This document shows, piece by piece, positions 45,201 to 54,309 of a stretch of 64,000 nucleotides of DNA; position 1 is the first letter of the stretch, and each line of letters opens with the position of its first letter. The DNA is taken from assembly GCA_036702975.1 (NCBI GenBank), contig DATNPX010000049.1:92119-156118 (forward strand), written 5' to 3'. Under the pieces are notes generated by a model, which saw only the letters and a list, made by a program, of their open reading frames with translations, had not been told where the DNA came from and did not search any database. Origin of the DNA: DATNPX01 sp036702975. GTDB lineage: Bacteria > Cyanobacteriota > Vampirovibrionia > Obscuribacterales > Obscuribacteraceae. A program made the position numbers and the translations under genes.

Positions 45201-46412
45201 CTAAATATCGGTCGTAATCACCGTGGCGATGCCTTGACCCACGCCTATACACATAGTCGCCAAACCATGACGGGCGCCACGGCGTTTCATCTCATGCACT
45301 AGAGTAGTGAGAATCCGGCTTCCGCTGCAGCCCAAGGGGTGCCCGAGGGCGATAGCGCCACCGTTGACATTCACCTTGGCTGCATCTAATTGCAACTCAG
45401 AGATGCAAGCCAGCGACTGGGCCGCAAAGGCTTCATTGAGTTCAATTAAATCCAAATCGGCAACTTTAAGACCAGCTCTTTGCAAAGCCTTTCTACTAGC
45501 CGGAACTGGACCAATACCCATAACCGCCGGATCTACACCCGCTACCGCTTGACTAACTATCTTCGCTATCGGTGTCATACCAAGGCTTTTCGCTCTTTCC
45601 CCAGACATGAGCAACACAGCACTCGAACCGTCGTTGATGCCGGAAGAGTTGCCGGCCGTGACCGAACCGTCCTTTCGAAAAACAGGCTTCAAGACCGCAA
45701 GGTCTGAAAGTTGAGTTTCTGGGCGAGGATGTTCATCGACACTGAAAGGTTCAGGCGCAACGCCTTTCTTCTTGACAGGCAACGGGACGGGGACGATTTC
45801 GTCCTTGAATCGGCCAGCATCATGGGCGCTTTTGTATTTTTGCTGACTTCGGAACGCAAACTCATCTTGTGATTCGCGCGTAACTTTGTATTTTTCAGCC
45901 ACATTCTCAGCAGTTTCGCCCATGGAGTACGGGTGATGTAATGCGGACAATTTATCATTGATGAATCGCCAGCCCAAAGTCGTGTCAAATAACTTCTGGT
46001 CGCCACGAGGGAAAGCCGCGTCTGGCTTTCCCATGACCAAAGGGGCGCGACTCATCGACTCGACGCCGCCGGCAATGTAGATATCACCGGCACCTGTTTG
46101 AATCGCTGAGGCAGCAAGGTTTATAGCCATGAGCCCCGATCCGCACAATCGATTGACAGTACCGCCAGCGACCGTCACCGGTAGACCAGCCAGTAGAACC
46201 GCCATTCGAGCAACATTGCGGTTGTCTTCACCGGCCTGATTGGCCGCCCCCAACAAAACATCTTCAATTTCATCGACCGGGAGTTTGCCGTTGCGTTTCA
46301 AAAGTTCGCTTACTGCCAATGCGGCAAGATCGTCCGGACGAACATCCTTGAGCGCTCCGCCATAGCGACCGATCGGCGTTCTCACCGCATCTACAATCAC
46401 GACTTCAGTCAT
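45201..46412 (-). CDS. Acetyl-CoA acyltransferase (thiolase)
   Basis: A 403-residue thiolase. The acylated Cys lies in VNRLCGSGLMAIN near 85-97, the general-base His in GGAIALGHPLGCSGSR near 350-365 and the second active Cys in CIGVGQG near 386. The opening VIVDAVRTPIGRYGG is standard. It fits the beta-ketoadipyl-CoA/acetyl-CoA acetyltransferase subgroup. It lies upstream of the SMC-like gene (gap 133 bp) and, with the acyl-CoA dehydrogenase, forms a beta-oxidation set; the hydratase and 3-hydroxyacyl dehydrogenase are not here. The ribosome binding site is weak. Confidence 0.95.
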   Translation of the reverse strand: MTEVVIVDAVRTPIGRYGGALKDVRPDDLAALAVSELLKRNGKLPVDEIEDVLLGAANQAGEDNRNVARMAVLLAGLPVTVAGGTVNRLCGSGLMAINLAASAIQTGAGDIYIAGGVESMSRAPLVMGKPDAAFPRGDQKLFDTTLGWRFINDKLSALHHPYSMGETAENVAEKYKVTRESQDEFAFRSQQKYKSAHDAGRFKDEIVPVPLPVKKKGVAPEPFSVDEHPRPETQLSDLAVLKPVFRKDGSVTAGNSSGINDGSSAVLLMSGERAKSLGMTPIAKIVSQAVAGVDPAVMGIGPVPASRKALQRAGLKVADLDLIELNEAFAAQSLACISELQLDAAKVNVNGGAIALGHPLGCSGSRILTTLVHEMKRRGARHGLATMCIGVGQGIATVITTDI

Positions 46413-46616
46413 TTTTTGTCACCATAAAACGCATCAGGTAATAGCCATTTTTCGCCAGCATGCCGCACCGAATCTAGTGCAACTCGCAACTGAAAAAACA
46501 TCAGCGGCTGAGATCGCAGTAGCTCAATCGGCTCTGCCCAATTATAACTTCAATCTATCTATGCTATGCGTATCTGGCTATGCGTTATCGGGAGGACAAA
46601 TGCTTCTCAATCCGGT

Positions 46617-48548
46617 TTATTCGTCTTGACTGTCTTTGGAGTCTTCACCGGCTCCGTCGGTGTCACCGTGAATTCGTTGGATCAGCTCCAAAAGATCCTC
46701 ACGTGCAATGTCCTGGCTGACATATTCAATGTACTTAATTTGCCAGTTTTCCAGGTCGGAAATGACGTTCGTCAAAGATGTTTGTGCTTGCTTGGCAGCC
46801 GCCATATCGATACCAACATCGCCGTTCGGTGTAAGCGCAAAGACACGCGCTCTCTGCGAATATCCGATGCCGTCCCTCAGGGAGAGACGCAGATAAGCCG
46901 TGCTGCGTTCTGCATTGATCTTTTCCGCCACACACTTCGTCAACAGCTTGAACTTAGTCAGCGGCACAGATATGTCTACGGCAGGCACGTCGGCGAGCTG
47001 ATAGTGTAAGAGCAGTCCGACTGCACGAGCTAATTCGGCAGTAGTGACATCGCCAAGATAGCGAATAGCAGTGTTCAATGTAGTTAAACCGTCAAGCAAT
47101 GCATGAGTGCGTTTCATTACTTCAACTTCGGCATCAGTCAACGGAATATCTTCTTCAACTGGATCAACCAGTTCCCCACAATTGAGAAGACCATCCTCGT
47201 CAGCGATTTTCTCCAAGACAGAATGAATACCTTTCGGCAACTTGTTCAAAACAACGTCGGTGTTATCTTTGGCTAAAGCAGCATCCAGCAGAAGCTTGTC
47301 CAACGGCTTAGTTACTTTTGACGATTCTTTGGTTAGATCGGCGGGTGGCGTGCGATGAATGAAAACGAAAATCCCATCTTTCCAAGCCGAAGCGAATTCG
47401 GCTACGGCACGGTTTCCTTCCACCTTGCCGACCTTAGCGTGCGTCAGTTTTCCGAGATCGAATTGAGCGCGGAAGTGCAGATCCCGATATTCAACCGAAA
47501 GTACTCCTGTTTCGCGATTGGTGGCAAGATTCTGCAACAGGTTAGAAGGATCGGTCGTTCCTAGATGGCCTACAAGCGATTGTACTTGTGTCTCTTCGCT
47601 AGTATTCTTCACGTGTTTGACCTGATCAGACTCGCCGGATTGTCCGTAGAAAGCTTGATCTTGCATAGCGATTTCAAGCTGTCTGGCGCTAAGAAAGCCT
47701 TTCTTGACGGCGAACGGTCCAAGTGTCAACCGGTCCTTCACCGGCATATTCTGCAATTCAAAGATCATCGAATCTAATTGATCGTCAGTCACCAACTTGG
47801 CGGAACTCAAATATTCCTTCAAGCTAAATGGTGTTTGCTGGCGGAAACAATTTACGAGAAAAGGTATTTTGCTAAAGAGCGGAAAGATTGCTTTCTCTTT
47901 TTCCAACTCTCTCAGTTGCTCTAATAACTGATCGTCGGTCAGGCGTCCCTGGCTCGTCAACCGCTGGCTTATGGTGCCAAGTGGAGTATAGTTATCGACA
48001 GCTGCAAGCACGCAATTTCGTCGAGCAGCTTCGCTGATGGAGCCCTTCAGCTTGATACCGTGATTGGTGAGCACGGGCACCGAAGACATTAAGACCTGAC
48101 GTGAAAGATCTGTGCTTTCGTCCTTTTTGTCCGTGTCGAGAGAAAGAACATTTACAGCCTGTTTGGCCAAGGGCGGCGAATAATCGAAAAGTTCCGCATA
48201 GCTATTGAATATATGAAACGACAATGAACCCATGAGGGTCTGTCGCACTACCGCAACAGCTTTGTCTTCCTGCAAAAAGATGAGAGCACCATTCAGCTGG
48301 AGGAAGTGATTGATATTACGACATCCATCCACCAGTAATTCGCAAGGGAACAGATAACCACACTCCGTGCAGTCGACTAGTACGGCGTCGAACAGGCGGC
48401 GCCGCTCAATAAGCGCATCCAATTCCAACGTCAGCTCAGGGCTCCATTTCAAGACGACAACATTATCTTGAGAGACGAACTTATTGAGCTGATCTAAATT
48501 GATTTCGGTGGTTTGAGTCTGCTCTGCAACCATTAAGTCAACGCTCAC
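46617..48548 (-). CDS. DUF4388 (PATAN)-domain regulatory protein
   Basis: A 643-residue cytoplasmic protein. Residues about 20-125 resemble a STAS-like fold (VVVLKWSPELTLELDALIER, DAVLVDCTECGYLF). Residues about 190-320 contain two or three copies of a helical unit (GRLTDDQLLEQLRELE, KLVTDDQLDSMIFELQ, GFLSARQLEIAMQDQA). A DUF4388/PATAN-like domain lies at about 345-425 (LLQNLATNRETGVLSVEYRD, then FDLGKLTHAKVGKVEGNRAV). The final 200 residues are helical. DUF4388 proteins occur in surface-motility and signalling networks of cyanobacteria and deltaproteobacteria; the role here is inferred only at that level. The start may be GTG at 48548 or an ATG 15 bp inside. Confidence 0.75.
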   Translation of the reverse strand: MSVDLMVAEQTQTTEINLDQLNKFVSQDNVVVLKWSPELTLELDALIERRRLFDAVLVDCTECGYLFPCELLVDGCRNINHFLQLNGALIFLQEDKAVAVVRQTLMGSLSFHIFNSYAELFDYSPPLAKQAVNVLSLDTDKKDESTDLSRQVLMSSVPVLTNHGIKLKGSISEAARRNCVLAAVDNYTPLGTISQRLTSQGRLTDDQLLEQLRELEKEKAIFPLFSKIPFLVNCFRQQTPFSLKEYLSSAKLVTDDQLDSMIFELQNMPVKDRLTLGPFAVKKGFLSARQLEIAMQDQAFYGQSGESDQVKHVKNTSEETQVQSLVGHLGTTDPSNLLQNLATNRETGVLSVEYRDLHFRAQFDLGKLTHAKVGKVEGNRAVAEFASAWKDGIFVFIHRTPPADLTKESSKVTKPLDKLLLDAALAKDNTDVVLNKLPKGIHSVLEKIADEDGLLNCGELVDPVEEDIPLTDAEVEVMKRTHALLDGLTTLNTAIRYLGDVTTAELARAVGLLLHYQLADVPAVDISVPLTKFKLLTKCVAEKINAERSTAYLRLSLRDGIGYSQRARVFALTPNGDVGIDMAAAKQAQTSLTNVISDLENWQIKYIEYVSQDIAREDLLELIQRIHGDTDGAGEDSKDSQDE

Positions 48549-48738
48549 GGCCCTTTCGGAGGGTCTACTCCACCGACTATGCCCAGATATATGACATATT
48601 TAACCCGCGTTAAGCATGATAAACCATTGGCAGCGCGAAGGCGACCGAGCACAGCCAGGGACAAAATGTGCGACAGCTTAAGAATTTAGTGACTGTTCAC
48701 GGTAGACTTACCAAGTGTTCGTCTTCCAGCAGGTGTTT

Positions 48739-49998
48739 GTGAATATACGACCCATAAATTCCGACAACGCACCCAATGTCAAGAGTGGTTTTGCAAAGCC
48801 AGAGCGCCGCTCGGCTCGCCTGACAGCAAGAGGGATAGCGAATTTATCGCTACTTGTGACGCTGGTCGGAGCTTTAGCCTTAGGCTATCCGGTCTTCGCC
48901 GCTGACGATTTTGACGATCCACAACCGCCGCCGCAGCCCCAGGCTAAAGCAGATAACCAGGATTGGGATTACGACAACGACATTGCTAAAGATGTTAAGA
49001 AGTCTGGCACCGTAATGCTCAAAGGCGGTGTCAACTATCTCGTCCCTAAAGGCACTCCTTTTAAACTTAAGCTGGCGACTGTGCCGTCTCACGGACAGGG
49101 GCTCAAGCTGCTTGACCGCGATCTCGACGGTAATCTTTATCCGGCAAAAGTCGGCGATATTATCACCGCTAGGACAAGCGAAGATTTCTTTGTTGACGAC
49201 AATAAAGTAATTCCGGAAGGAACTGTCTTCCATGGTCGCGTTTCTTCAATCGCCCCACCTCGGCGCGTAAATCGTCCTGGCTGGTTGCAGATCGAGTTTG
49301 AAGGTCTGACGACTCCTGATGGACGCAAGTTCGCGTTTTCAGCGCAAGCAGACAACTTTAAGAAGTCGACGATGAAGACCAAGTTGAAAGGTCTCGGTTA
49401 TGTGGCAAGCTACACCGCTGGTGGTGCCATTACCGGTGCACTCGTAGCTTACCAACTTTCAGGTATGCACCAAACAGTTGCAATGCACGGCTATAACATA
49501 GCCGCTGGTGCTGGAGCGGGCGCGTTGCTTGCTACTTGTTACGCTGTGATGAAACACGGCGCAGATGCAACTCTCGAGCCAGGCGACGACCTGAACATGA
49601 GCATTGATAGTGACTTACTTATGCCCGCAGCGGTTGAGCCGATCAAAAAGACGGCCTACAATTTGAAGGGCGTCAACATTCAAGTGCTGAAATCTAAAGT
49701 GATCAAGGACGGACTTGAAGGGAACTTGCTGCGGGTCGAAGCGAACATTGACAATGACAGCGACAAGACACTCAAATCCATCGACCTGTTTGCGGAAGAC
49801 ACCAACGGCACTCGCATGCCATTAGTTGCCGGTGGAGACGTCGACGACAGTTCAGTTTTTCTCTTCACAGTCGAGCCGCACACAAAACGGCACGTCGTAG
49901 TGAACTTCCTGGTCGAATTCCCTAAGATGAAGCGTGAACTGGTTTGGTTAGACCACAACAGCCGCCAGGTCTGCTATCGCGGACCGATTCAAAAGTAG
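48739..49998 (+). CDS. Exported protein with glycine-rich hydrophobic segment
   Basis: About 419 residues. No in-frame ATG is near, so a GTG at 48739 (CAGCAGG site, spacing 5) is chosen over the GTG at 48715. A signal peptide follows (GIANLSLLVTLVGALALGYP, cleavage near VFAAD). An acidic Pro/Gln stretch precedes a beta domain with LVPKGTPFKLKLATVPSHGQ, VGDIITARTSEDFFVDDNKV, IPEGTVFHGRVSSIAPPRR and GWLQIEFEGLTTPDGRKFAF. This may be related to VirB10/TrbI-like C-terminal folds, without a firm match. A Gly/Ala-rich membrane-like hairpin near 215-260 follows, then a conserved-looking DND domain. Function unknown. Confidence 0.75.
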   Translation: MNIRPINSDNAPNVKSGFAKPERRSARLTARGIANLSLLVTLVGALALGYPVFAADDFDDPQPPPQPQAKADNQDWDYDNDIAKDVKKSGTVMLKGGVNYLVPKGTPFKLKLATVPSHGQGLKLLDRDLDGNLYPAKVGDIITARTSEDFFVDDNKVIPEGTVFHGRVSSIAPPRRVNRPGWLQIEFEGLTTPDGRKFAFSAQADNFKKSTMKTKLKGLGYVASYTAGGAITGALVAYQLSGMHQTVAMHGYNIAAGAGAGALLATCYAVMKHGADATLEPGDDLNMSIDSDLLMPAAVEPIKKTAYNLKGVNIQVLKSKVIKDGLEGNLLRVEANIDNDSDKTLKSIDLFAEDTNGTRMPLVAGGDVDDSSVFLFTVEPHTKRHVVVNFLVEFPKMKRELVWLDHNSRQVCYRGPIQK

Positions 49999-50024
49999 CG
50001 ACGCGACTAGCGACAAACGACTGA

Positions 50025-51338
50025 CTAAGCTTCCACTGGCTGCACTGACTGCCCAGTCTGCCCGGACTGTCCGGACTGTCCACTTGGATTGATATCAGCC
50101 TCTACAGCCAGAGGTTCCATGTTGCTCAAAGTGAGGTCGGCATCGTCGGCGGTATCGAATTTTTCCAGCCTGCGAATGAAATCAACAAACACCGAGTTGC
50201 TCCAGCCGAAGCCGCTGACCGAGCCATAAAGCCCTTCTTCTGGTATGCGGTCGATCTCGATAACGTTGTACTTTTCCCACATCTCGCCTGTGTTCTTAAA
50301 AACTGCGGCACAGTTTGCGCACCACTTTTGCATGATCCGGCGAGCTTCTTCGTAGTAGCCATAGCGCATGAGTCCATCGACAACAATCCACTGCAAAGGC
50401 GCCCAACCATTCGGATAAGCCCACTGCCTGCCGTCTTTCACATCAAGCGTAGTCACTAATCCGCCGGCTTGCTCGAAACGCGGCAGCCATCCGTGCACAA
50501 TTCTTTGCGCCTGTTCTTCACTGGCAAGCTCGCACCACAACGGAAAGAAACCTGCAAGCGACGGCAATGGATTGAACTTCTCTTTGCAGAAATCATAGTC
50601 GTAAAAGAACCCAGTCTCTTCGTCCCACATCAGTTCGTTGATCGTCTGTTTTCTAACCGCCGCACGCTCAGCCCAACTTGTCGCTTTTTCCTCGTCCTTC
50701 AATATTTGCCAGGCACGAGAAAAGAGCTGTTCGCGCATAAAAAGAATTGCGTTTAGGTCGATTTGCAAATGTTCCAACAACCTGTCGTCACAACGCGTAG
50801 AGTGGTCCCAACCACTTTCGCAAGAGGCGAGCATATCGAGATAATTTATATCGAAGTAACGACTGAGCCCACGATAGATCATGCGATGGTGCGGCTGAAC
50901 AGTGCCGAGCCAGACTTGCTCATGCTCTTGTTCTGCGATCGGAAGCATTTCGCGCAGATATTGCTCGGCAGCGTGCAGGTTAGAGATAGAGAGCAGCGAA
51001 TAACACATCCAAATCATATTCATGAAGACTGGAGGCTGACTGCGCGAAAGGAAATAGTATCGGCTCGCGTTCGGAATAATTCCAAAACGCTTCAACATAT
51101 ACGCACAATTTTCCGTCATGTCGAACGCTAGATGTTCGTGCTTGGTACCAGGCATGGCCAGAGCCATGAAGAAGCTATCCCAGTAATACATCTCCTGAAA
51201 CATATGTCCATCGCTTGGCACCAAATATGGTTTGGGCAGACCGATCAATGTCTGCTGGTCTTCGATGTTTTCCCGGATCAGTTTGTCCCAGTATCCATCA
51301 ATATATTGGAGGATTTTGTGTTTCAGTTCCGGTTGCAT
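50025..51338 (-). CDS. treA: Trehalase, glycoside hydrolase family 37
   Basis: A 437-residue enzyme hydrolysing trehalose to glucose. Family signatures are HMFQEMYYWDSFFMALAMPG near 45-64, ESGWDHSTRC near 171-180 with the presumed catalytic Asp, QWAYPNGWAPLQWIVVDGL near 303-322 and EMWEKYNV near 350-357 with the presumed Glu base. No signal peptide is present, so it is cytoplasmic, like TreF. The C-terminal 45 residues carry a low-complexity Gly-Gln-Ser tail (GQSGQSGQTGQS) encoded by a 9-bp tandem repeat. Downstream gene on the plus strand converges. Confidence 0.94.
   Translation of the reverse strand: MQPELKHKILQYIDGYWDKLIRENIEDQQTLIGLPKPYLVPSDGHMFQEMYYWDSFFMALAMPGTKHEHLAFDMTENCAYMLKRFGIIPNASRYYFLSRSQPPVFMNMIWMCYSLLSISNLHAAEQYLREMLPIAEQEHEQVWLGTVQPHHRMIYRGLSRYFDINYLDMLASCESGWDHSTRCDDRLLEHLQIDLNAILFMREQLFSRAWQILKDEEKATSWAERAAVRKQTINELMWDEETGFFYDYDFCKEKFNPLPSLAGFFPLWCELASEEQAQRIVHGWLPRFEQAGGLVTTLDVKDGRQWAYPNGWAPLQWIVVDGLMRYGYYEEARRIMQKWCANCAAVFKNTGEMWEKYNVIEIDRIPEEGLYGSVSGFGWSNSVFVDFIRRLEKFDTADDADLTLSNMEPLAVEADINPSGQSGQSGQTGQSVQPVEA
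50043..50088 (-). repeat. 9-bp coding tandem repeat at trehalase C-terminus
   Basis: About five imperfect copies of GGACAGTCC (read on the minus strand) encode Gly-Gln-Ser or Gly-Gln-Thr units at the C-terminus of the trehalase, beyond its catalytic domain. Confidence 0.75.
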
Positions 51339-51372
51339 GATCTATCCGATATTTTTTGAAGGTTTCCAACAA

Positions 51373-51403
51373 AACAGGCAGCGCCAGAGAGCAACTGCCT
51401 GTT
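51373..51403 (-). terminator. Terminator after the small hypothetical gene
   Basis: A 9-bp perfect stem AACAGGCAG/CTGCCTGTT with a 13-nt loop, followed on the minus strand by TTGTTGG. It lies 58 bp downstream of the 109-residue gene and upstream of the trehalase start. Confidence 0.65.
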
Positions 51404-51460
51404 CAACAATTCTATTTTCGCACGGCGACTTGCTCGAGCAACAACCCCGGGCGTTTGTAA

Positions 51461-51790
51461 CTATGCCGCTTGCAATTGTACGTCGTATATCAGGCGAACG
51501 AAATCGTATTCAACTCTAATCGATACGGTGTTTTCGGTCGAAAACTCTAAGCGGACTCGACCGAGCGTGCTGGTGCTGTATTCGCTCCAGTGTTGCGGCA
51601 CTGAAACGATTACATTTTCAGGACCCCACTCTTCAACATACGCTTTGAGTACTTGGCACAATCTATCTTCGTCTCGTGCGTCTTGAAACATGCTCATGAA
51701 CTTACCTCTGCTGGCTCCCTGGTCGGCTCGAATGACTAAAGGATAGTCAAAGGTTGCCATGAGGTAAATTGGTGCTTTTCCCACCTTCAT
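51461..51790 (-). CDS. Hypothetical protein
   Basis: A 109-residue soluble protein. The ATG has a strong site (GGGAGAAG). The sequence alternates beta-like strands (IYLMATFDYPLVIRA, VIVSVPQHWSEYS, GRVRLEFSTENTVSIRVEY) and a helix (DEDRLCQVLKAYVEEWGPEN). No family recognised. The strong ribosome binding site and following terminator suggest a separately expressed gene. Confidence 0.7.
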   Translation of the reverse strand: MKVGKAPIYLMATFDYPLVIRADQGASRGKFMSMFQDARDEDRLCQVLKAYVEEWGPENVIVSVPQHWSEYSTSTLGRVRLEFSTENTVSIRVEYDFVRLIYDVQLQAA

Positions 51791-52007
51791 ACGTACTTCT
51801 CCCCCAATCTAGAGAAAAAGACGGCAACCCCTTGCACAGTATGCAGTTTAGGCATTTGATCTAAATTTGTTGATGAGCTAAAATCCAAACAGGTGCCCAA
51901 AATTAGTTTTGAATGCCTACCAAATCTGATTAAATACCGCCTGTTTCGTGGCAGGGGCATGTCCAAAAATCAGAGGATTTGTGTAGGAACGTTCTGAAGC
52001 GATGGCA
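51791..52007. other. Intergenic region, nothing seen
   Basis: A gap of about 220 bp between the hypothetical gene and the end of the CDF gene; promoter sequence likely, no clear motif. Confidence 0.3.
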
Positions 52008-53135
52008 TCAGCCGTGGCAGGGGTCGCTAAGCTTGCTGCACCTGACTGCTTCAACCTGAATCGTCGAATGATGAATCGAGAAATCATCATTCACAACGAG
52101 GGTCAAATTGTCTAAAACTTCGCTGGCAGGTGCTGCTTCGTCGATGGTCACGTGCGCGGACATGGCATCAAGGCCGGAAGTAATTGTCCAGACATGAATA
52201 TCGTGAACATCGACGACCCCAGTCACAGCCAACATAGACTTGCGAAGATTGTCCAGGTCGATGTGTCCAGGCGTTCCCTCCATGAGGATATTCATGCACT
52301 CTTTGAGCAGTCCCCACGTGCGCGGCAAGATCGCCAAAGCGATGAGACCGCTGATCAAAGCATCTACAAAATATAGATGGAAAAAAATTATGAGAAGGCT
52401 GGAAATGATTACCCCGACTGAAGCCAGGGAGTCGCTGAAAATCTCGAGGTAGGCAGCACGCGCATTCAAGGACTGCTCGGCCGAGGAGCTCAGTGCCTTG
52501 AGCGAAATGATGTTCACTATCAATCCGAGAATGGCAACTATTAGAGTAGGGAGAGCCATCACCTGCGGCGGATTTGAGAACCGCTGGTAAGCCTCGTACA
52601 TAATAAATAGGGAGATGCCAACCAGAGCCAGCGAGTTGCAAAAGCTGGCGAGAATCTCGCTACGGTAGTAGCCATAAGTCTTTCCGGGTGTCGCCGGTTT
52701 GGAAGAGAACCAGATGGCGAGCAGCGCTAGAAGAATACCGGCGACATCGCCCAACATGTGTCCGGCGTCGGCGAGAAGCGCCAAGCTTCCACAAGTGAAG
52801 CCGGTTATTGCCTCAATGAGCATAAAGCTCGTAAGCAACGCGAGGGCAAAGATCATGCGAGATTTGCTCTGCTCTCTTAGATTGCCGTGAGAATGGCCGT
52901 GGCTGTGTCTATGTCCACCGCTGCCGTGACTGTGTTTGTGCTCTTTGTTGGAACTGCTGGAATTGCCGGGATTATTGGGATTGCCAGACGCGCCGGACTC
53001 TTTACCTTTGAGCGCCGTGGCAGCGGATATTCCGTGCGACTGGCAGTTCGGACCGTGGCAGTCTGTGACGAGCTCTTCATGGCGACCGCTATCGTCATGG
53101 TGCTCGTGCTTCTGCTCTAATTCACTTGAACTCAT
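52008..53135 (-). CDS. czcD: Cation diffusion facilitator (CzcD/ZitB-type zinc exporter)
   Basis: A 375-residue inner-membrane exporter of zinc and similar divalent metals. A His/Asp/Ser-rich N-terminal cytoplasmic region (HEHHDDSGRHEE near 10-21 and EHKHSHGSGGHRHSHGHSHG near 66-85) precedes six membrane helices. The metal site motifs are ADAGHMLGDVAGILLALLAI in helix II and FSDSLASVGVIISSLLIIFF in helix V. The cytoplasmic C-terminal domain follows (MEGTPGHIDLDNLRKSML, VDVHDIHVWTITSGLDAMSA). The region between the His-rich blocks is low-complexity Asn/Gly/Ser. Confidence 0.95.
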   Translation of the reverse strand: MSSSELEQKHEHHDDSGRHEELVTDCHGPNCQSHGISAATALKGKESGASGNPNNPGNSSSSNKEHKHSHGSGGHRHSHGHSHGNLREQSKSRMIFALALLTSFMLIEAITGFTCGSLALLADAGHMLGDVAGILLALLAIWFSSKPATPGKTYGYYRSEILASFCNSLALVGISLFIMYEAYQRFSNPPQVMALPTLIVAILGLIVNIISLKALSSSAEQSLNARAAYLEIFSDSLASVGVIISSLLIIFFHLYFVDALISGLIALAILPRTWGLLKECMNILMEGTPGHIDLDNLRKSMLAVTGVVDVHDIHVWTITSGLDAMSAHVTIDEAAPASEVLDNLTLVVNDDFSIHHSTIQVEAVRCSKLSDPCHG

Positions 53136-53153
53136 CGCTGATGTAAGTCTAGC

Positions 53154-54236
53154 TCACTGTGACCGCTCCGAATACAAGCGTAACAAGGTATTCTTATCGC
53201 GAACCGTCAAATCCCGCCATTCATCTGGTATTCGAGAAGAGAAGAACATAATATCGGCAGGATTGCGTGTATGTCCTGTGTAGCCGAGGATGTGACCTAT
53301 CTCGTGCAGCAAATACCACCTGAGGCGATTGTCGGTAAGCGGCCAGCCAGAAGTTAAAGGCATCGTCAATATGACAGCAGTGGCGTGGACAAGCCCTTTG
53401 CTGTTGGCAGCCAAACTCGTTTCGGCGGATTCAGCTGCATTTGCAAGCTGTGTCGGATCTGCGGACCAGCTGCACTCGATATTGGCAGCGGCAGGTTCTT
53501 TGACGTAAACGAATTTCACCTTCCCGTCAGAAGCAGCGGACCAATCGTCAAAACTGCGCTTCAAAATATCTCCATACTGCGGTTTATAGGATGGAACGTC
53601 ATCACCAGGTCGGATATAGACTTTAAGCGGCATGGAGCTTGCAGGCCAACGCTGAATCCCCTGCACAGTTGCTTCTGCAAAGTAGTCTGGTCCGTTGCCA
53701 TCATGATCTGCGGCCACAGCGGAAGCTCCAGCCTCGGCGTGCAGACTGTTGTTGAACTTGGACAACCCTTGCAGTAAATCAGAGATCTTCGGTGCTTCTG
53801 GATTATTTGGGAAGCGTTTGACAAACTCTGTGAATGCCACGATTGCAAGGTCTATTTGACCTTGTGTCTGATGCAGAGCACCCAGATTGATCCAGGCTCC
53901 AGGTTGATTTGGATCGATCTGCAGCGAATATTTGATTTCGGAGATTGCTGGCTCGTTTTGCCCCATCTTCATGAGGGCGATGCCGTAGTCGGCATGAGCC
54001 GCAGCCAGCCCCGGAGAAAGCTGCACAGCCTGCGCAAAAATCTGGCAGGCAGCAGCATTCTGATTTTGATTGAGCAGGTTGAGGCCCTGGTCTACAAGCT
54101 GAGAAGCTCGGTATTCCTGCGGCGAAGCGGGTCTTCCGTTAACCTGGAAGTTCTGACCGAAAGAAGGAGATACAGCAAATACCGTCGTCAACAAAGCTAG
54201 TGTCGAAACCCAGCTTGCCGACGACGGTTGTTTCAT
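53154..54236 (-). CDS. Exported TPR protein with matrixin-like metalloprotease domain
   Basis: A 360-residue protein with a signal peptide (SSASWVSTLALLTTVFAVSP) and two or three TPRs (ACQIFAQAVQLSPGLAAAHA, AISEIKYSLQIDPNQPGAWI, AIVAFTEFVKRFPNNPEAPK). A metalloprotease domain from about 190 follows. The zinc motif HEIGHILGYTGH near 310-321 is the metzincin HExxHxxGxxH pattern, and a Met-turn-like ADIMFFS lies shortly after. A WSADPTQLANAAESAETSLA block suits the matrixin-like family with unusual helices. Substrate unknown; acts in the periplasm or outside. The ATG has GGAGAT upstream. It lies 18 bp upstream of the czcD start. Confidence 0.85.
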   Translation of the reverse strand: MKQPSSASWVSTLALLTTVFAVSPSFGQNFQVNGRPASPQEYRASQLVDQGLNLLNQNQNAAACQIFAQAVQLSPGLAAAHADYGIALMKMGQNEPAISEIKYSLQIDPNQPGAWINLGALHQTQGQIDLAIVAFTEFVKRFPNNPEAPKISDLLQGLSKFNNSLHAEAGASAVAADHDGNGPDYFAEATVQGIQRWPASSMPLKVYIRPGDDVPSYKPQYGDILKRSFDDWSAASDGKVKFVYVKEPAAANIECSWSADPTQLANAAESAETSLAANSKGLVHATAVILTMPLTSGWPLTDNRLRWYLLHEIGHILGYTGHTRNPADIMFFSSRIPDEWRDLTVRDKNTLLRLYSERSQ

Positions 54237-54309
54237 GCTCTCATCTCCATGCGGATTTCAAACGCGAATTAGTCTAGTTCAAGATGTTCAGATCTGCCCC
54301 AAGCCGGGT

